Source: Pseudarthrobacter defluvii
Lineage (GTDB): Bacteria > Actinomycetota > Actinomycetes > Actinomycetales > Micrococcaceae
Assembly (NCBI RefSeq): GCF_030323865.1
Contig: NZ_CP066362.1
Coordinates: 868,001 to 932,000, forward strand
DNA: 64,000 nucleotides
Reading direction: 5' to 3'
Position 1 is the first letter of the stretch, and every line of letters starts with the position of its first letter. The position numbers and the translations under genes are program-made. Below the pieces are notes generated by a model. It was not told the DNA's origin, made no database searches, and saw nothing but the letters and a program-made list of their open reading frames with translations. Below, in pieces: positions 51,966 through 60,971 of the stretch.

Positions 51966-53270
51966 TCAGCCAGTGGAGCCGGGATGGTTGGTGACCGGGG
52001 TGACCCGGATCCGGGCTATCCGCAGCCGTTCCATGCTGAGGACCGTCAGGACGTATCCCGGAATCTGGACCCTGTCGCCTGCAGTGGGCAGGCGGCCCAG
52101 ACGGTCCATCATGAAACCGGCCACTGTTTCGTAGTGGCCCTCCGGCAGGGCGATCCCGGACGTTGCCGTGAACTCCTGGAGGATCAGGCCCCCGTCCACG
52201 TCGATGGTGCCGTTGGCCATGGTGACGCGGTCCTCGTGCTCGGCGCCGGTGTCGTACTCGTCGTAGATCTCGCCCACCAGTTCCTCCACCAGGTCTTCGA
52301 GCGTGACCACGCCGTCGGTGCCGCCGTATTCGTCCACCACCAGCACGATGTGCTGGTTGGTCCTGCGCATCCGGGACAGCGACGGCAGCACCCGGTTGGT
52401 CCCCGGCATGGCAAGGATCTTTCGGGTGATGTCGCGCACCGGCGCCTGGTCCTGCACCTCGCCGCCTGGCATCAGGTCGCGGATGTGCACGAAGCCCAGG
52501 ACGTCGTCGGGACTCCTGCCGATGACCGGAAACCGGGAATAGGGGCCGTCGCGGACCATGGTGCGGGCGTCCGCGATGGTCATGGCGCCGTCGATGAAGA
52601 CGACCTCCGTGCGGGGGCGCATCACCTCCTGAAGGGTCCGGTCTCCGGCACCGAACACGTCGGCAAGAATGTGCCGGCTGCTCTCTTCGAGCATCTCGTT
52701 CTCGGCCACCATGTCCCACAGTTCCTCCGAGGTGATGCCGGGCCGCTTGGCACGCGGGTCACCGCCGAAGAGCCGGACCGCGGCGTCAGTGGAGACGGAC
52801 AGGAACCAGATGGCTGGCCGCATGAGCCTCGAAAAACTGATGAGCGGCGGGGCCAGGACCCGGGTGAAGGCGACGGGGCTTTGCAGCGCCAGCCTCTTGG
52901 GCGCCAGTTCGCCCAGCACCAGGGACAGATAGGCCACCAGCAAGGTCATGCCGATAAAGGACACGGGCCCGGCCGCCGCACCCAGCCCCACGGCTTCCAG
53001 GAGAGGCACGACGTCGGGCGCGATCGCCGAAGCGCCGTAGGCCGCCGAGAAGAACCCGGCCAGCGTCACCCCGATCTGGACCGTGGAGAGGAACCGGTTC
53101 GGGTTGCGCGCCAGCGCTGCCGTCCGCGCCCCGGTGTCCCCGGACTTCTCGATCCGGCGGACCTGGCTTTCGCGCAGGGACACCAGGGCCATCTCCGCCG
53201 CTGCGAAGACACCCCCGAGCAGCACGAAACCGAGTACCAACCCAATATTGACCAGGGCGCCGCTGTCCAT
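51966..53270 (-). CDS. CNNM/HlyC-family transporter-like protein with CBS pair
   Basis: A 434-residue membrane protein. A DUF21/CNNM transmembrane domain (~5-190) with FFSAAYGASAIAP and VLGELAPKRLAL is followed by a CBS pair (~205-335; VMRPRTEVVFID, IVLVVDEYGGTDGVVTLEDLVEELVG) and the CorC_HlyC domain (~350-430). The family moves or senses magnesium or sodium; the 'hemolysin' name is historical. Leaderless promoter TAGGGT-N6-ATG separates it from the fucose operon upstream on the same strand. Confidence 0.92.
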   Translation of the reverse strand: MDSGALVNIGLVLGFVLLGGVFAAAEMALVSLRESQVRRIEKSGDTGARTAALARNPNRFLSTVQIGVTLAGFFSAAYGASAIAPDVVPLLEAVGLGAAAGPVSFIGMTLLVAYLSLVLGELAPKRLALQSPVAFTRVLAPPLISFSRLMRPAIWFLSVSTDAAVRLFGGDPRAKRPGITSEELWDMVAENEMLEESSRHILADVFGAGDRTLQEVMRPRTEVVFIDGAMTIADARTMVRDGPYSRFPVIGRSPDDVLGFVHIRDLMPGGEVQDQAPVRDITRKILAMPGTNRVLPSLSRMRRTNQHIVLVVDEYGGTDGVVTLEDLVEELVGEIYDEYDTGAEHEDRVTMANGTIDVDGGLILQEFTATSGIALPEGHYETVAGFMMDRLGRLPTAGDRVQIPGYVLTVLSMERLRIARIRVTPVTNHPGSTG

Positions 53271-53282
53271 GACACGACCCTA
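53268..53282 (-). promoter_or_regulatory. Leaderless promoter of the CNNM-like gene
   Basis: On the minus strand TAGGGT (53277-53282), 6 bases, ATG. Confidence 0.55.
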
Positions 53283-53337
53283 CCGAGCTACGGGCCCGGT
53301 GGCGCGTGCCTATTGCTCTGCTCGGGAGGCGGCTGCG

Positions 53338-54096
53338 CTAGGAGGCGGCGGAACGGGGCCGGAGCCGAAGTGCCTGCATACCGCCGTCCACTGCCAGGTC
53401 CACTCCGGTGGTGGACCCGGAGAGCGGGCTGGCAAGGTAAACCACCGCTCCCGCAACTTCCTCCGGGGAGACAAGCCGGCCGTGCGGCTGGCGTGCCTCC
53501 AGCGCCGCCCGTTCCGCAGCAGGATCAGGTGCGCTGGCGAGGAGACGGCCAATCCAGGGAGTGTCGGCGGTCCCCGGGTTCACGCAGTTGACCCTGATGC
53601 CTTCCTGCAGGTGGTCGGCTGCCATGGCCAGGGTGAGCGAGAGCACCGCACCCTTGGTAGCGCTGTACAGGGCGCGCTGGGGGAGCCCGGCGGTGGCTGC
53701 CACGGAGCACGTATTGACGATCGCCGCGTGGCTGGACCGGCGCAGGTGCGGCAGGGCCGCCCTTGAGACACGGACCATGCCCAGCACGTTGACGTCGAAC
53801 ACCCGGTGCCACTCGTCGTCGTCATTGGCCTCAATGGTGCCTTGCGCACCCACCCCGGCGTTGTTGACCACCACGTCGATCCCGCCCAATTGCTCCGCAG
53901 CCTCTTCTACGGCACGGCGGACGGAGGCGTCGCTGGAGACGTCACAGTGGAAGGCCTTCACTCCCGCCGGTGCCTGGTCGGGGTTGAGGTCCAGCACGGC
54001 GACGTCCGCCCCGCGCTCCTGGAGCAGCTTCACTGTGGCGGCCCCGATTCCCGAGGCTCCGCCGGTGACGATTGCCTTGATTCCCGCAAACTCCAT
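53338..54096 (-). CDS. SDR, probable 2-keto-3-deoxy-L-fuconate dehydrogenase
   Basis: A 252-residue classical short-chain dehydrogenase: GGASGIGAAT cofactor loop, NNAGVG, catalytic Ser in VNTCSVAA and YSATK (Tyr-x3-Lys), and VNCVNPGTADTPWI. Last gene of the fucose operon, 18 bases after the diketo-fuconate hydrolase gene. Homologues in fucose clusters oxidise 2-keto-3-deoxy-L-fuconate at C4 with NAD. That assignment rests on the complete pathway context; an alternative is L-fucose dehydrogenase itself, but an AKR for that step is also present. Confidence 0.85.
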   Translation of the reverse strand: MEFAGIKAIVTGGASGIGAATVKLLQERGADVAVLDLNPDQAPAGVKAFHCDVSSDASVRRAVEEAAEQLGGIDVVVNNAGVGAQGTIEANDDDEWHRVFDVNVLGMVRVSRAALPHLRRSSHAAIVNTCSVAATAGLPQRALYSATKGAVLSLTLAMAADHLQEGIRVNCVNPGTADTPWIGRLLASAPDPAAERAALEARQPHGRLVSPEEVAGAVVYLASPLSGSTTGVDLAVDGGMQALRLRPRSAAS

Positions 54097-54114
54097 TGTT
54101 CGGTCCTTTCGTAA

Positions 54115-54960
54115 TTAGCCCTGGAAGAATTCCTGGCGCTGGCGGCCCAGTCCCGCCACTTCAAGTTCGACGACGTCTCCGGCCTTCAGGTATGGGAAAC
54201 GCCCGGACAGGGCCACCCCCTCCGGGGTGCCGGTGCAGACCAGGTCTCCCGGCTCAAGGACCAGGAACTGGCTGAGGTCATAGATCACCTGCTCCACGCC
54301 GAAGATCAGGTCGCGGGTGGAGGAGTCCTGGCGGATGTCGCCGTTCACCCAGCTGCGCAGCCGCAGGTCGCGGGCATCCACCTCGTCCGGCGTCACCAGG
54401 TACGGGCCCGTGGGGCAAAAACCTGCGCAGCTCTTTCCCTTGGACCACTGGCCGCCGGATACCTCCAGCTGGAACGTTCGCTCCGACAGGTCGTTGACGG
54501 TGACGAAGCCTGCGATGTAGTCGTGGGCCTGGGAGGGGGAATCCAGGTAGGAGGCGCGCCGGCCGATGACCACGCCGAGTTCCACCTCCCAGTCCGTCTT
54601 GGTGGAACCGCGCGGAATGGCCACCGGATCGAAGGGGCCGGCCACGGTGTTGGGGGCCTTGTGGAAGATGATGGGGACCGAAGGGGGTGCGGAGCCGGAT
54701 TCCGCTGCGTGGGCTGCGTAGTTCATGCCCACGCAGATCACCGAGGACGGCCTGGCGATCGGAGCCCCGATCCGGACCCCGTCAACGGTGAGTTCAGCCA
54801 GTTCGCCGGCGGCCAGTGCCGCTGCAGCGCGCACCGGCCCATTCGTTTCCCAGAAGTCGGAATCGATGTCCCGCGTCACCTGCTCCAGGGAGTAGTACTT
54901 CTTGTCGTGGAGCAGGGCGGGGATTTCCTTGCCTGTGGCACCTATGCGCGCAAATTGCAT
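54115..54960 (-). CDS. FAH-family hydrolase, probable 2,4-diketo-3-deoxy-L-fuconate hydrolase
   Basis: A 281-residue fumarylacetoacetate hydrolase-fold enzyme. CVGMNYAAHAAE, metal ligands in DWEVELGVVIG (Glu) and GFVTVNDLSER (Asp), and CTGTPEGVALS near the end identify the family. Its N-terminal MQFARIG matches the subgroup that splits acylpyruvates. In this operon it should cut 2,4-diketo-3-deoxy-L-fuconate into pyruvate and L-lactate. A 5-oxopent-3-ene or ureidoglycolate lyase-like role is the usual misannotation. Confidence 0.87.
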   Translation of the reverse strand: MQFARIGATGKEIPALLHDKKYYSLEQVTRDIDSDFWETNGPVRAAAALAAGELAELTVDGVRIGAPIARPSSVICVGMNYAAHAAESGSAPPSVPIIFHKAPNTVAGPFDPVAIPRGSTKTDWEVELGVVIGRRASYLDSPSQAHDYIAGFVTVNDLSERTFQLEVSGGQWSKGKSCAGFCPTGPYLVTPDEVDARDLRLRSWVNGDIRQDSSTRDLIFGVEQVIYDLSQFLVLEPGDLVCTGTPEGVALSGRFPYLKAGDVVELEVAGLGRQRQEFFQG

Positions 54961-54997
54961 TCGTTTCTTCTTTTCTCGGTAGTACGTCGTTGTGCTT

Positions 54998-55969
54998 TCA
55001 GGCGATGAGTCCGCGGTCGCGCAGGTCAGTCCACAACTCGGCCGGGACGCTTTGGGCGGCCAGGTCCAGGTTTCCCTTCACCTGGGCAGGCGTCCGCATG
55101 CCCAAGACAACGCTTGTCACGGCGGGGTGCTGGTAGGGGTAGTGGAGGGCGGCCGCCGGCAGGGTGGTCCCGTGCGATTCGCAAACGTCCGCCAGCAGGT
55201 TCGCCCTGTCCAGCAGTTCCTGCGGGGCAGGGGCGTAGTTGTAGGTGGCGTTGGCGGCGGGGCGTTCCTTGGACAGCAGCCCTGAATTGAAGACGCCCAC
55301 ATTTACCACGCCGACGCTGCGTTCCAGGCACGCCGGGAGGAGGTCCCGGGCCGCACCCTGCTCCAGCAGCGTGTACCTGCCGGCGAGCATGACCACGTCG
55401 ATGTCCGTCTCGGTGACGAAGCGGTGGAGCATTTCGGACTGGTTCATTCCTGCACCCCAGGCGCGGATCACCCCTTCGTCGCGCAGCGCGGACAGTGCCG
55501 GGGCCGCGCCTTCCACGGCCTCCGCCCAGTAATCATCCGGGTCATGGATGTAGACGATGTCGATCCGGTCGGTCCCCAGCCGCTGCAGGCTCTCCTCTAT
55601 GGAGCGCAGCACCCCGTCACGTGAGTAGTCCCGGACCCGGTGCACAGTGTCAGGGACGTCGAAGCCTTCCGTATCCTTGCCTTCGGGCGACGGGTTGGGC
55701 CGCAGCAGCCGCCCAATCTTGGTGCTGAGCACATAGCTGTCGCGGTCTTTCCCTGCCAGCGCGGCACCCATGCGGCGTTCGGACAGCCCCAGCCCGTAGT
55801 GCGGGGCGGTGTCAAAATACCGCACGCCGCCCTCCCAAGCCCCGGTGACGGCGTCGACCGCTTCCTGCTCGGGCACCTCCCTGTAGAGATTGCCGATGGG
55901 TGCCCCGCCGAAGCCGAGCACTGGCAGTTGGACGTCAGTACCAGGAATGGTGCGGGTTTCTGCTTGCAT
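54998..55969 (-). CDS. Aldo/keto reductase, probable L-fucose (D-threo-aldose) 1-dehydrogenase
   Basis: A 323-residue AKR of the L-fucose/D-threo-aldose dehydrogenase group. LPVLGFGGAPIGNLYR, YFDTAPHYGLGLSERRMG (Asp, Tyr), STKIGRLLRP (Lys) and VYIHDPDD (His) give the catalytic tetrad. Oxidises the 1-position of L-fucopyranose to L-fuconolactone with NAD(P). One base separates it from the lactonase stop. Start ATG 55969, not the upstream in-frame ATG, which would overlap the lactonase gene. Confidence 0.9.
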   Translation of the reverse strand: MQAETRTIPGTDVQLPVLGFGGAPIGNLYREVPEQEAVDAVTGAWEGGVRYFDTAPHYGLGLSERRMGAALAGKDRDSYVLSTKIGRLLRPNPSPEGKDTEGFDVPDTVHRVRDYSRDGVLRSIEESLQRLGTDRIDIVYIHDPDDYWAEAVEGAAPALSALRDEGVIRAWGAGMNQSEMLHRFVTETDIDVVMLAGRYTLLEQGAARDLLPACLERSVGVVNVGVFNSGLLSKERPAANATYNYAPAPQELLDRANLLADVCESHGTTLPAAALHYPYQHPAVTSVVLGMRTPAQVKGNLDLAAQSVPAELWTDLRDRGLIA

Positions 55970-55970
55970 G

Positions 55971-56864
55971 TCAGTCCTTCTCCTCATGTGGGCTTACCTG
56001 TTCTGCTGCCGCTTCCAGCCGGTAGACGCGGACTGCGGTTTCCTGCGCCACGTTGCGGCGTTCGCCCTCCGATGCGCCTGCGACCGCCTGTTCCACTGTG
56101 GTGATCCAGTCAAGGTAAGCATCGGGGCGTGTCAGGGAGACGGGGAAGTCGCTGCCCACCATGCAGCGGTCCGCCCCGAAGAGATCCAGCGTCTCCTGGA
56201 TGAACGGCAGTGCCTGGGGCGACAGGGCGCGGTCCGGGTCAGCTTCCGCGCCGGCGCCGGAAATCTTGACGGCAACGTTGCCGCACCGGGCCAGTTCCTG
56301 CATCCCGTTGCGCCACGCGGTGAGCTCCCCACTGGCGATGTGCGGCTTGCCCATGTGGTCCAGCACGATCACCAGCCCAGGCACACGCCGGGCAAACTCC
56401 GCGAGGGGTGCCATCTGGCCGCTGCGGATACACGCGTCGAAAACCAGCCCGGATGCTGCCACCCGCCTTGCTCCCGCCAGGGTGTCCTGGTGCAGCATGA
56501 AGGATTCGTCCCGGTCCTGGAACAGCTGCCGGACCCCACGGACCAGGGGCCGTTCCAGCAGCTGGTCCAGGTCCTGCTCGACGGCGTCGCCCTTGCTGAT
56601 AGGCGCAAACGCCACGATCCCGGCGAGCTGGGGCCAGACCGTCCGGAGGCCTGACACCCAGTCCACTTCTTTGAGTGCCTGGTCATCACGGCAGTTGGCC
56701 TGCACGAAAACGGCGGCACGCGTGTTTTCCGGGGTGTGGGGGAGGTCCCTTGGCAGGAACGGACGGTTCAAGCCGGAAGTGTCGGCCAGCCATGCGTAGT
56801 CCAGCACGTCCGGATCCCAGACGTGGACATGGGAGTCAACCACCTGCAGTGAAGGCGCCTCCAT
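55971..56864 (-). CDS. Amidohydrolase, probable L-fuconolactonase
   Basis: A 297-residue amidohydrolase_2 enzyme. VVDSHVHVWDPDVLDYAWL (metal His-x-His), AVFVQANC, LDHMGKPHIA and GSDFPVS (catalytic Asp) match fuconolactonases of COG3618. Opens L-fuconolactone to L-fuconate. It starts on the last base of the mutarotase stop codon (TGATG), so the two are coupled. Confidence 0.9.
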   Translation of the reverse strand: MEAPSLQVVDSHVHVWDPDVLDYAWLADTSGLNRPFLPRDLPHTPENTRAAVFVQANCRDDQALKEVDWVSGLRTVWPQLAGIVAFAPISKGDAVEQDLDQLLERPLVRGVRQLFQDRDESFMLHQDTLAGARRVAASGLVFDACIRSGQMAPLAEFARRVPGLVIVLDHMGKPHIASGELTAWRNGMQELARCGNVAVKISGAGAEADPDRALSPQALPFIQETLDLFGADRCMVGSDFPVSLTRPDAYLDWITTVEQAVAGASEGERRNVAQETAVRVYRLEAAAEQVSPHEEKD

Positions 56865-57292
56865 CAGGCCGTTACGTCGGGCCGCACACCGATGGTGAGC
56901 AGCAGGTTGGCGTAGTGCCTTGTATCGCCGCTGGCAATGACGACGGCGACATTGGGCGAGCGGGCGGCGTCATAGAACTCGAAGCGCTGATGGGACGTGA
57001 TTGGAACCTCCGTGCCCAATGTCCGTTCGTAGCCTTTGACGGCTTCCGTCCAGTTTCCGTCCGGCGGGGTCATCACCGCTGCCGCCTCCAAAGGGACTGC
57101 CTCGACCAGGACTTCGAGGATCTGGTCAATTGTCAGCAGGCCGGGCCGGAGGTTCAGGGCAATGCGACGGGCGGATGCGGGTGCTCCGGTGTTGTGCGGA
57201 TAGTTGGCGTCAGCAACCAGGATCTGTGTGCCGTGACCGGACTCGGCGAGCGCCGCCAGCAGCCCCGGGTGGGTCAGGGTGTAGTTGATCAT
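56864..57292 (-). CDS. fucU: L-fucose mutarotase (RbsD/FucU family)
   Basis: A 142-residue RbsD/FucU protein. LTHPGLLAALAESGHGTQILVADANYP contains the conserved catalytic His and Asp; the C-terminal IASGDTRHYANLLLTIGV completes the family. Interconverts alpha and beta L-fucopyranose to feed the dehydrogenase. ATG 57292 overlaps the dehydratase stop as ATGA. RbsD-like ribose pyranase function is excluded only by context. Confidence 0.9.
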   Translation of the reverse strand: MINYTLTHPGLLAALAESGHGTQILVADANYPHNTGAPASARRIALNLRPGLLTIDQILEVLVEAVPLEAAAVMTPPDGNWTEAVKGYERTLGTEVPITSHQRFEFYDAARSPNVAVVIASGDTRHYANLLLTIGVRPDVTA

Positions 57293-58674
57293 GCCTGTGT
57301 CTCGATCCGTGCGCTCGCGAAGGCAACCCGGCCGGCTTGGTTGCCCGCCCGCCAAGCCTGTTCCGCCTGGCCGGTGTCAGTTCCTGCCCAGTAGGTGCCA
57401 TAGGGAAAGGCGTATTCCTGCAGCGTTTGTTCCTTGAGTTCCGCGGAATATCCAGGAGTCGCGGGCATGACGTAGGCACCGTCCTTGATGATGCATGGGT
57501 CCACGAAATGCTCGTGCAGGTGGTCGACAAACTCGGTCACCCGCCCCGTTAGGTCACCTGACACGGCGATGAAGTCGAAGATCGAAAGGTGCTGGACCAG
57601 TTCGCATAGACCCACACCTCCGGCGTGCGGGCACACCGGAATGCCGAACTTGGCGGCCATCAGCTGGACGGCGAGTACTTCATTTACGCTGGCGAGCCGG
57701 CACGCATCCAGTTGGCAGTAGTCGATTGCCGCGGCTTGGAAGAGCTGCTTGAAGAGCACCCGGTTCATGCCGTGTTCGCCGGTGGCCACTCCGATGGGCT
57801 GCACTGCCCTGCGGATCTCGGCATGGCCCAGGACATCGTCGGGGCTGGTTGGCTCCTCAATCCACATGGGGTTGAATTCGGACAGTTGCTTGACCCAGTC
57901 GATGGCCTGCGGAACATCCCACACCTGGTTCGCGTCGATCATCAGGTTGCCGTCAGGACCGATGACCTCGCGTGCAATCGCGAGGCGGCGGATGTCCTCC
58001 TCCAGGGATGCGCCTACTTTGAGCTTGATGTGACGGTAGCCCTGGTCCACAGCCTCCTGGCACAGCCGCCGGAGCTTCTCGTCGGAGTAGCCCAGCCAGC
58101 CGGCCGACGTGGTGTAGCAGGGGTACCCGTTTTCAGTCAGTTGCCGGATGCGCTGGTCCCTGGTGGGCGCAAGGCGGGTCAACAGGCCCAGCGCTTCTTC
58201 ACGGGTGAGGGCGTCCGATAGGTAGCTCAGGTCCGTCGCGTCAACAATCTGTTCGGGGGTCATATCGGACAGCAACTGCCACAGGGGTTTCCCTGCCTGT
58301 CGTGCCGCGAGGTCCCAGACGGCGTTCATCACTGCGCCGAGGGCCAGATGCTCCACGCCCTTGTCTGGTCCCAGCCAGCGCAGCTGGGAATCGCGCTTGA
58401 GCTCCCGGTATGTCTCCCCGGGGTGGAGTCCGATCCTGTCGGCGTCACGTCCCATGAGGGGCCGGGCCCTCAGTTCGATGGCGGCGGCGCAGATTTCGTT
58501 GCCGCGGCCGATGGTGAACGTGAACCCGCAGCCGTACAGTGCGGGGTCGTCTGTCCTCAGCACGATGTAGGCGGCGGAATAGTCGGCATCATGGTTCATG
58601 GCATCCGAGCCGTCCGCCGACAGCGACGTGGGAAACCGTACGTCAAACACATCGAATCCGGTGATCTTTGGCAA
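57289..58674 (-). CDS. L-fuconate dehydratase (enolase superfamily)
   Basis: A 461-residue enolase-superfamily dehydratase. It has HIKLKVGAS (Lys-x-Lys base), metal ligands in MIDANQVWDV, WIEEPTSPDD and ATGEHGMNR, and the His of CPHAGGVGLCE. The length and IRRAVQPIGVATGEHGMNRVLFKQL block match L-fuconate dehydratases such as that of Xanthomonas campestris. Converts L-fuconate to 2-keto-3-deoxy-L-fuconate. The start is TTG 58674, fixed by GGAGGGAA upstream and the family N-terminus PKITGFDVFDVRFPTS. First gene of the fucose operon. Confidence 0.94.
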   Translation of the reverse strand: MPKITGFDVFDVRFPTSLSADGSDAMNHDADYSAAYIVLRTDDPALYGCGFTFTIGRGNEICAAAIELRARPLMGRDADRIGLHPGETYRELKRDSQLRWLGPDKGVEHLALGAVMNAVWDLAARQAGKPLWQLLSDMTPEQIVDATDLSYLSDALTREEALGLLTRLAPTRDQRIRQLTENGYPCYTTSAGWLGYSDEKLRRLCQEAVDQGYRHIKLKVGASLEEDIRRLAIAREVIGPDGNLMIDANQVWDVPQAIDWVKQLSEFNPMWIEEPTSPDDVLGHAEIRRAVQPIGVATGEHGMNRVLFKQLFQAAAIDYCQLDACRLASVNEVLAVQLMAAKFGIPVCPHAGGVGLCELVQHLSIFDFIAVSGDLTGRVTEFVDHLHEHFVDPCIIKDGAYVMPATPGYSAELKEQTLQEYAFPYGTYWAGTDTGQAEQAWRAGNQAGRVAFASARIETQA

Positions 58675-58727
58675 GCGATTCCCTCCGGTCCAGAAAGTCC
58701 AGGTGACTTCCCCGCGGTCACCTTTAC

Positions 58728-58800
58728 ATCTGATGAATTTTGGTCTTTTCCGTGACACTATAGGACGTAGCCCGGTTTTCCAACCAATAGATCGGATGAA
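58728..58800. promoter_or_regulatory. Two direct ATCKGATGAA repeats in the divergent fucose promoter
   Basis: ATCTGATGAA (58728-58737) and ATCGGATGAA (58791-58800) lie 63 bases apart, one close to the dehydratase promoter and one just before the regulator gene. Their spacing of six turns suits looping or dual control by the FadR-type regulator. The first is part of CATCTGATG, a small palindrome. Confidence 0.55.
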
Positions 58801-58805
58801 AGTGT

Positions 58806-59621
58806 ATGAATGATAGATCCGCAGGAGGCGTCGGGGCAGTGGACCTCGTGTCCGGCGGCCCTATGTCGCAAACCGACGTCGTGATCACCGGTGTAAAGCA
58901 CATGCTCTCTTCCGGTCGGCTGCGGCCGGGGGACCGGCTGCCCGTTGAAAAAGACCTTGCTGCGGAGTTGCAGGTGTCTCGTGGGTCCCTGCGTGAAGGG
59001 GTCCGTGCCCTGTCCACCATGGGGATCTTGGAAACCAGACAGGGTGCCGGTACTTTCGTCACCACCCTGGAGCCCTCTGCCCTACTGTCCGCCCTGGAAT
59101 TCTGGGTGGGCCTACAGGATGGAGAACGGGCCAACCAGGTGCATACAGTGCGACGCGCGCTTGAGACCGAGGCCGCTGCTGCAGCCGCCGTTTCCATTAC
59201 CGAGCAGCAACTGGAGCAGGCTGGGCACATCCTGGATCGGGCACACGACGCCATTCATGCCAAACCCGTCGATCATGACGTAGCCATGCAATGCGATCTT
59301 GAGTTTCATCGGCTGATCGCGGAGTCATCCAGGAACCATGTGCTGTCCGCCCTAATTGAAACGGTCTCCACCACGACAGTCCGCGGACGGATGTGGCGGT
59401 CAATCCATGATGCTGCCGGACTGCGGACTACCCATGGCGAGCATCTGGGCATTTTGGAAGCACTGAGGCGGCACGATGCTGACCGTGCCCGGACCAGAAT
59501 GGCTAACCATCTGTATGCCGTGGAGGACTACGTCACGGCCATCCCGGACCGCCAACTCCAGAATCCTGCCGTCACGACGAATGTCCACAGCACACCAAGA
59601 GTTGGAGCGCATCATGACTGA
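58806..59621 (+). CDS. FadR-subfamily GntR regulator of fucose catabolism
   Basis: A 271-residue regulator. The winged helix (~22-95) has SSGRLRPGDRLPVEKDLAAELQVSRGSLREG and LSTMGILETRQGAGTFV; the C-terminal FCD all-helical effector domain follows (~105-250) with DLEFHRLIAESSRN and the metal-ligand-like His of HGEHLGILEAL. Divergent from the catabolic operon and overlapping the fucosidase start by 8 bases, so it should respond to a fucose-pathway intermediate. ATG 58806 is used; ATG 58863 is possible. Confidence 0.92.
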   Translation: MNDRSAGGVGAVDLVSGGPMSQTDVVITGVKHMLSSGRLRPGDRLPVEKDLAAELQVSRGSLREGVRALSTMGILETRQGAGTFVTTLEPSALLSALEFWVGLQDGERANQVHTVRRALETEAAAAAAVSITEQQLEQAGHILDRAHDAIHAKPVDHDVAMQCDLEFHRLIAESSRNHVLSALIETVSTTTVRGRMWRSIHDAAGLRTTHGEHLGILEALRRHDADRARTRMANHLYAVEDYVTAIPDRQLQNPAVTTNVHSTPRVGAHHD

Positions 59622-60957
59622 AATCGCCACGCCTGAAGAGTGGGACAACCTATCCCGGCCAGTCCCGGAGTGGTTCCAGAATTCCCCCTTCGGCATCTTC
59701 ATTCACTGGGGCGCCTACTCCGTCCCCGCCTGGGCGGAGCCGATCGGCGCCCTTGGCACCATAGATGATCACGAGTGGTTCAAGCACAACCCTTACGCCG
59801 AGTGGTACTACAACACCATCCGCATTGACGGCAGCCCTGCCCAGCAGCACCACAAGGAGGAGTTCGGCGGCGAGGACTACGACGCCTTCCTGGACCAATG
59901 GAAAGCCGAGCAGTTCGATCCGGCGGATTGGGTGGACCTGTTCAAGTTCGCCGGTGCCGATTACGTGGTTCCCACCACCAAGCACCATGATGGAATCGCT
60001 CTCTGGGATGCCCCGGGCACAGGGGAGCGGAACACGGTCCGCCGTGGTCCGGGCAAGGACCTGATCGGGGAAATTGCCCGCGCCGTGGAGGACAAGGGGC
60101 TGAAGCTGGGCCTGTACTACTCCGGCGGCCTGGACTGGCACGTGCGTCCCTTCCCGCCGCACACCACCAGCGAAAGCGTCCACGATACGTCCCGCCCCAA
60201 GGACGCAGGCTACGCGGAGTACGCCTACAACCATGTGGTGGACCTGGTCGACAAATACCGCCCCCACGTCCTGTGGAACGACATTGAATGGCCCGACGCC
60301 GGCAAGCACTTTGGCGCGCATGGGCTGGGAACGCTGTTTGAGCACTTCTACTCCGCCGTTCCCGATGGCGTGGTGAACGACCGGTGGGGCGCTACCCAGC
60401 AGGATTACGGCACCAGCGAATATGAAGCGGCCAGGGAGAACGAGTCCGGATCCGAGTGGGAGAACTGCCGGGGCATCGGCTTCTCCTTTGGCTACAACCA
60501 GGTTGAAGGTCCGGAGCAGTCGTTGACTGGCCGGCAGTTGGCCCGCCACCTGACGGACGTGGTCTCCCGCGGCGGCCACTTCCTCCTGAATGTCGGGCCG
60601 CGGGCCGATGGCACCATCCCCGACATCCAGCGCCAGGCCCTGACCGGCCTCGGCCATTGGATGGCTGACGCCAAGCAGTACCTGGTGGGTGCCCGCCCGC
60701 TGGAGGGCGCTCCGGTTACGGACCAAGGAGATTCGTGGGTGCGGTGGGTGGATCGGGGGACCGAGGTAGTGGCCTTCGTTGACTCGCTTGGCGATGGAGC
60801 GGAGGCAGCCTTGACGCTGGACACGGGCACGTTTGACGTGGCGCAAGCGTCGGTGGAGGGACCCGGCGGAACTGTCGAGGCCGCCGCGGATGGACTCAAA
60901 GTCACGCTCTCACCTGACCGGCCGGGACCTGCCATCGTCCGCATCCCCCGGGCGTAG
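59614..60957 (+). CDS. Cytosolic GH29 alpha-L-fucosidase
   Basis: A 447-residue GH29 enzyme. The N-terminal PVPEWFQNSPFGIFIHWGAYSVPAW, DYVVPTTKHHDGIALWD and LGLYYSGGLDWH are family hallmarks; the nucleophile Asp lies in VLWNDIEWPD. After the TIM barrel (~1-345) a small beta domain follows (~360-447). No signal peptide, so it should act on imported fucosylated oligosaccharides. Its ATG overlaps the regulator gene by 8 bases (ATGACTGA), linking enzyme level to regulator level. Confidence 0.93.
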   Translation: MTEIATPEEWDNLSRPVPEWFQNSPFGIFIHWGAYSVPAWAEPIGALGTIDDHEWFKHNPYAEWYYNTIRIDGSPAQQHHKEEFGGEDYDAFLDQWKAEQFDPADWVDLFKFAGADYVVPTTKHHDGIALWDAPGTGERNTVRRGPGKDLIGEIARAVEDKGLKLGLYYSGGLDWHVRPFPPHTTSESVHDTSRPKDAGYAEYAYNHVVDLVDKYRPHVLWNDIEWPDAGKHFGAHGLGTLFEHFYSAVPDGVVNDRWGATQQDYGTSEYEAARENESGSEWENCRGIGFSFGYNQVEGPEQSLTGRQLARHLTDVVSRGGHFLLNVGPRADGTIPDIQRQALTGLGHWMADAKQYLVGARPLEGAPVTDQGDSWVRWVDRGTEVVAFVDSLGDGAEAALTLDTGTFDVAQASVEGPGGTVEAAADGLKVTLSPDRPGPAIVRIPRA

Positions 60958-60971
60958 TCCCGGAAGTACCC

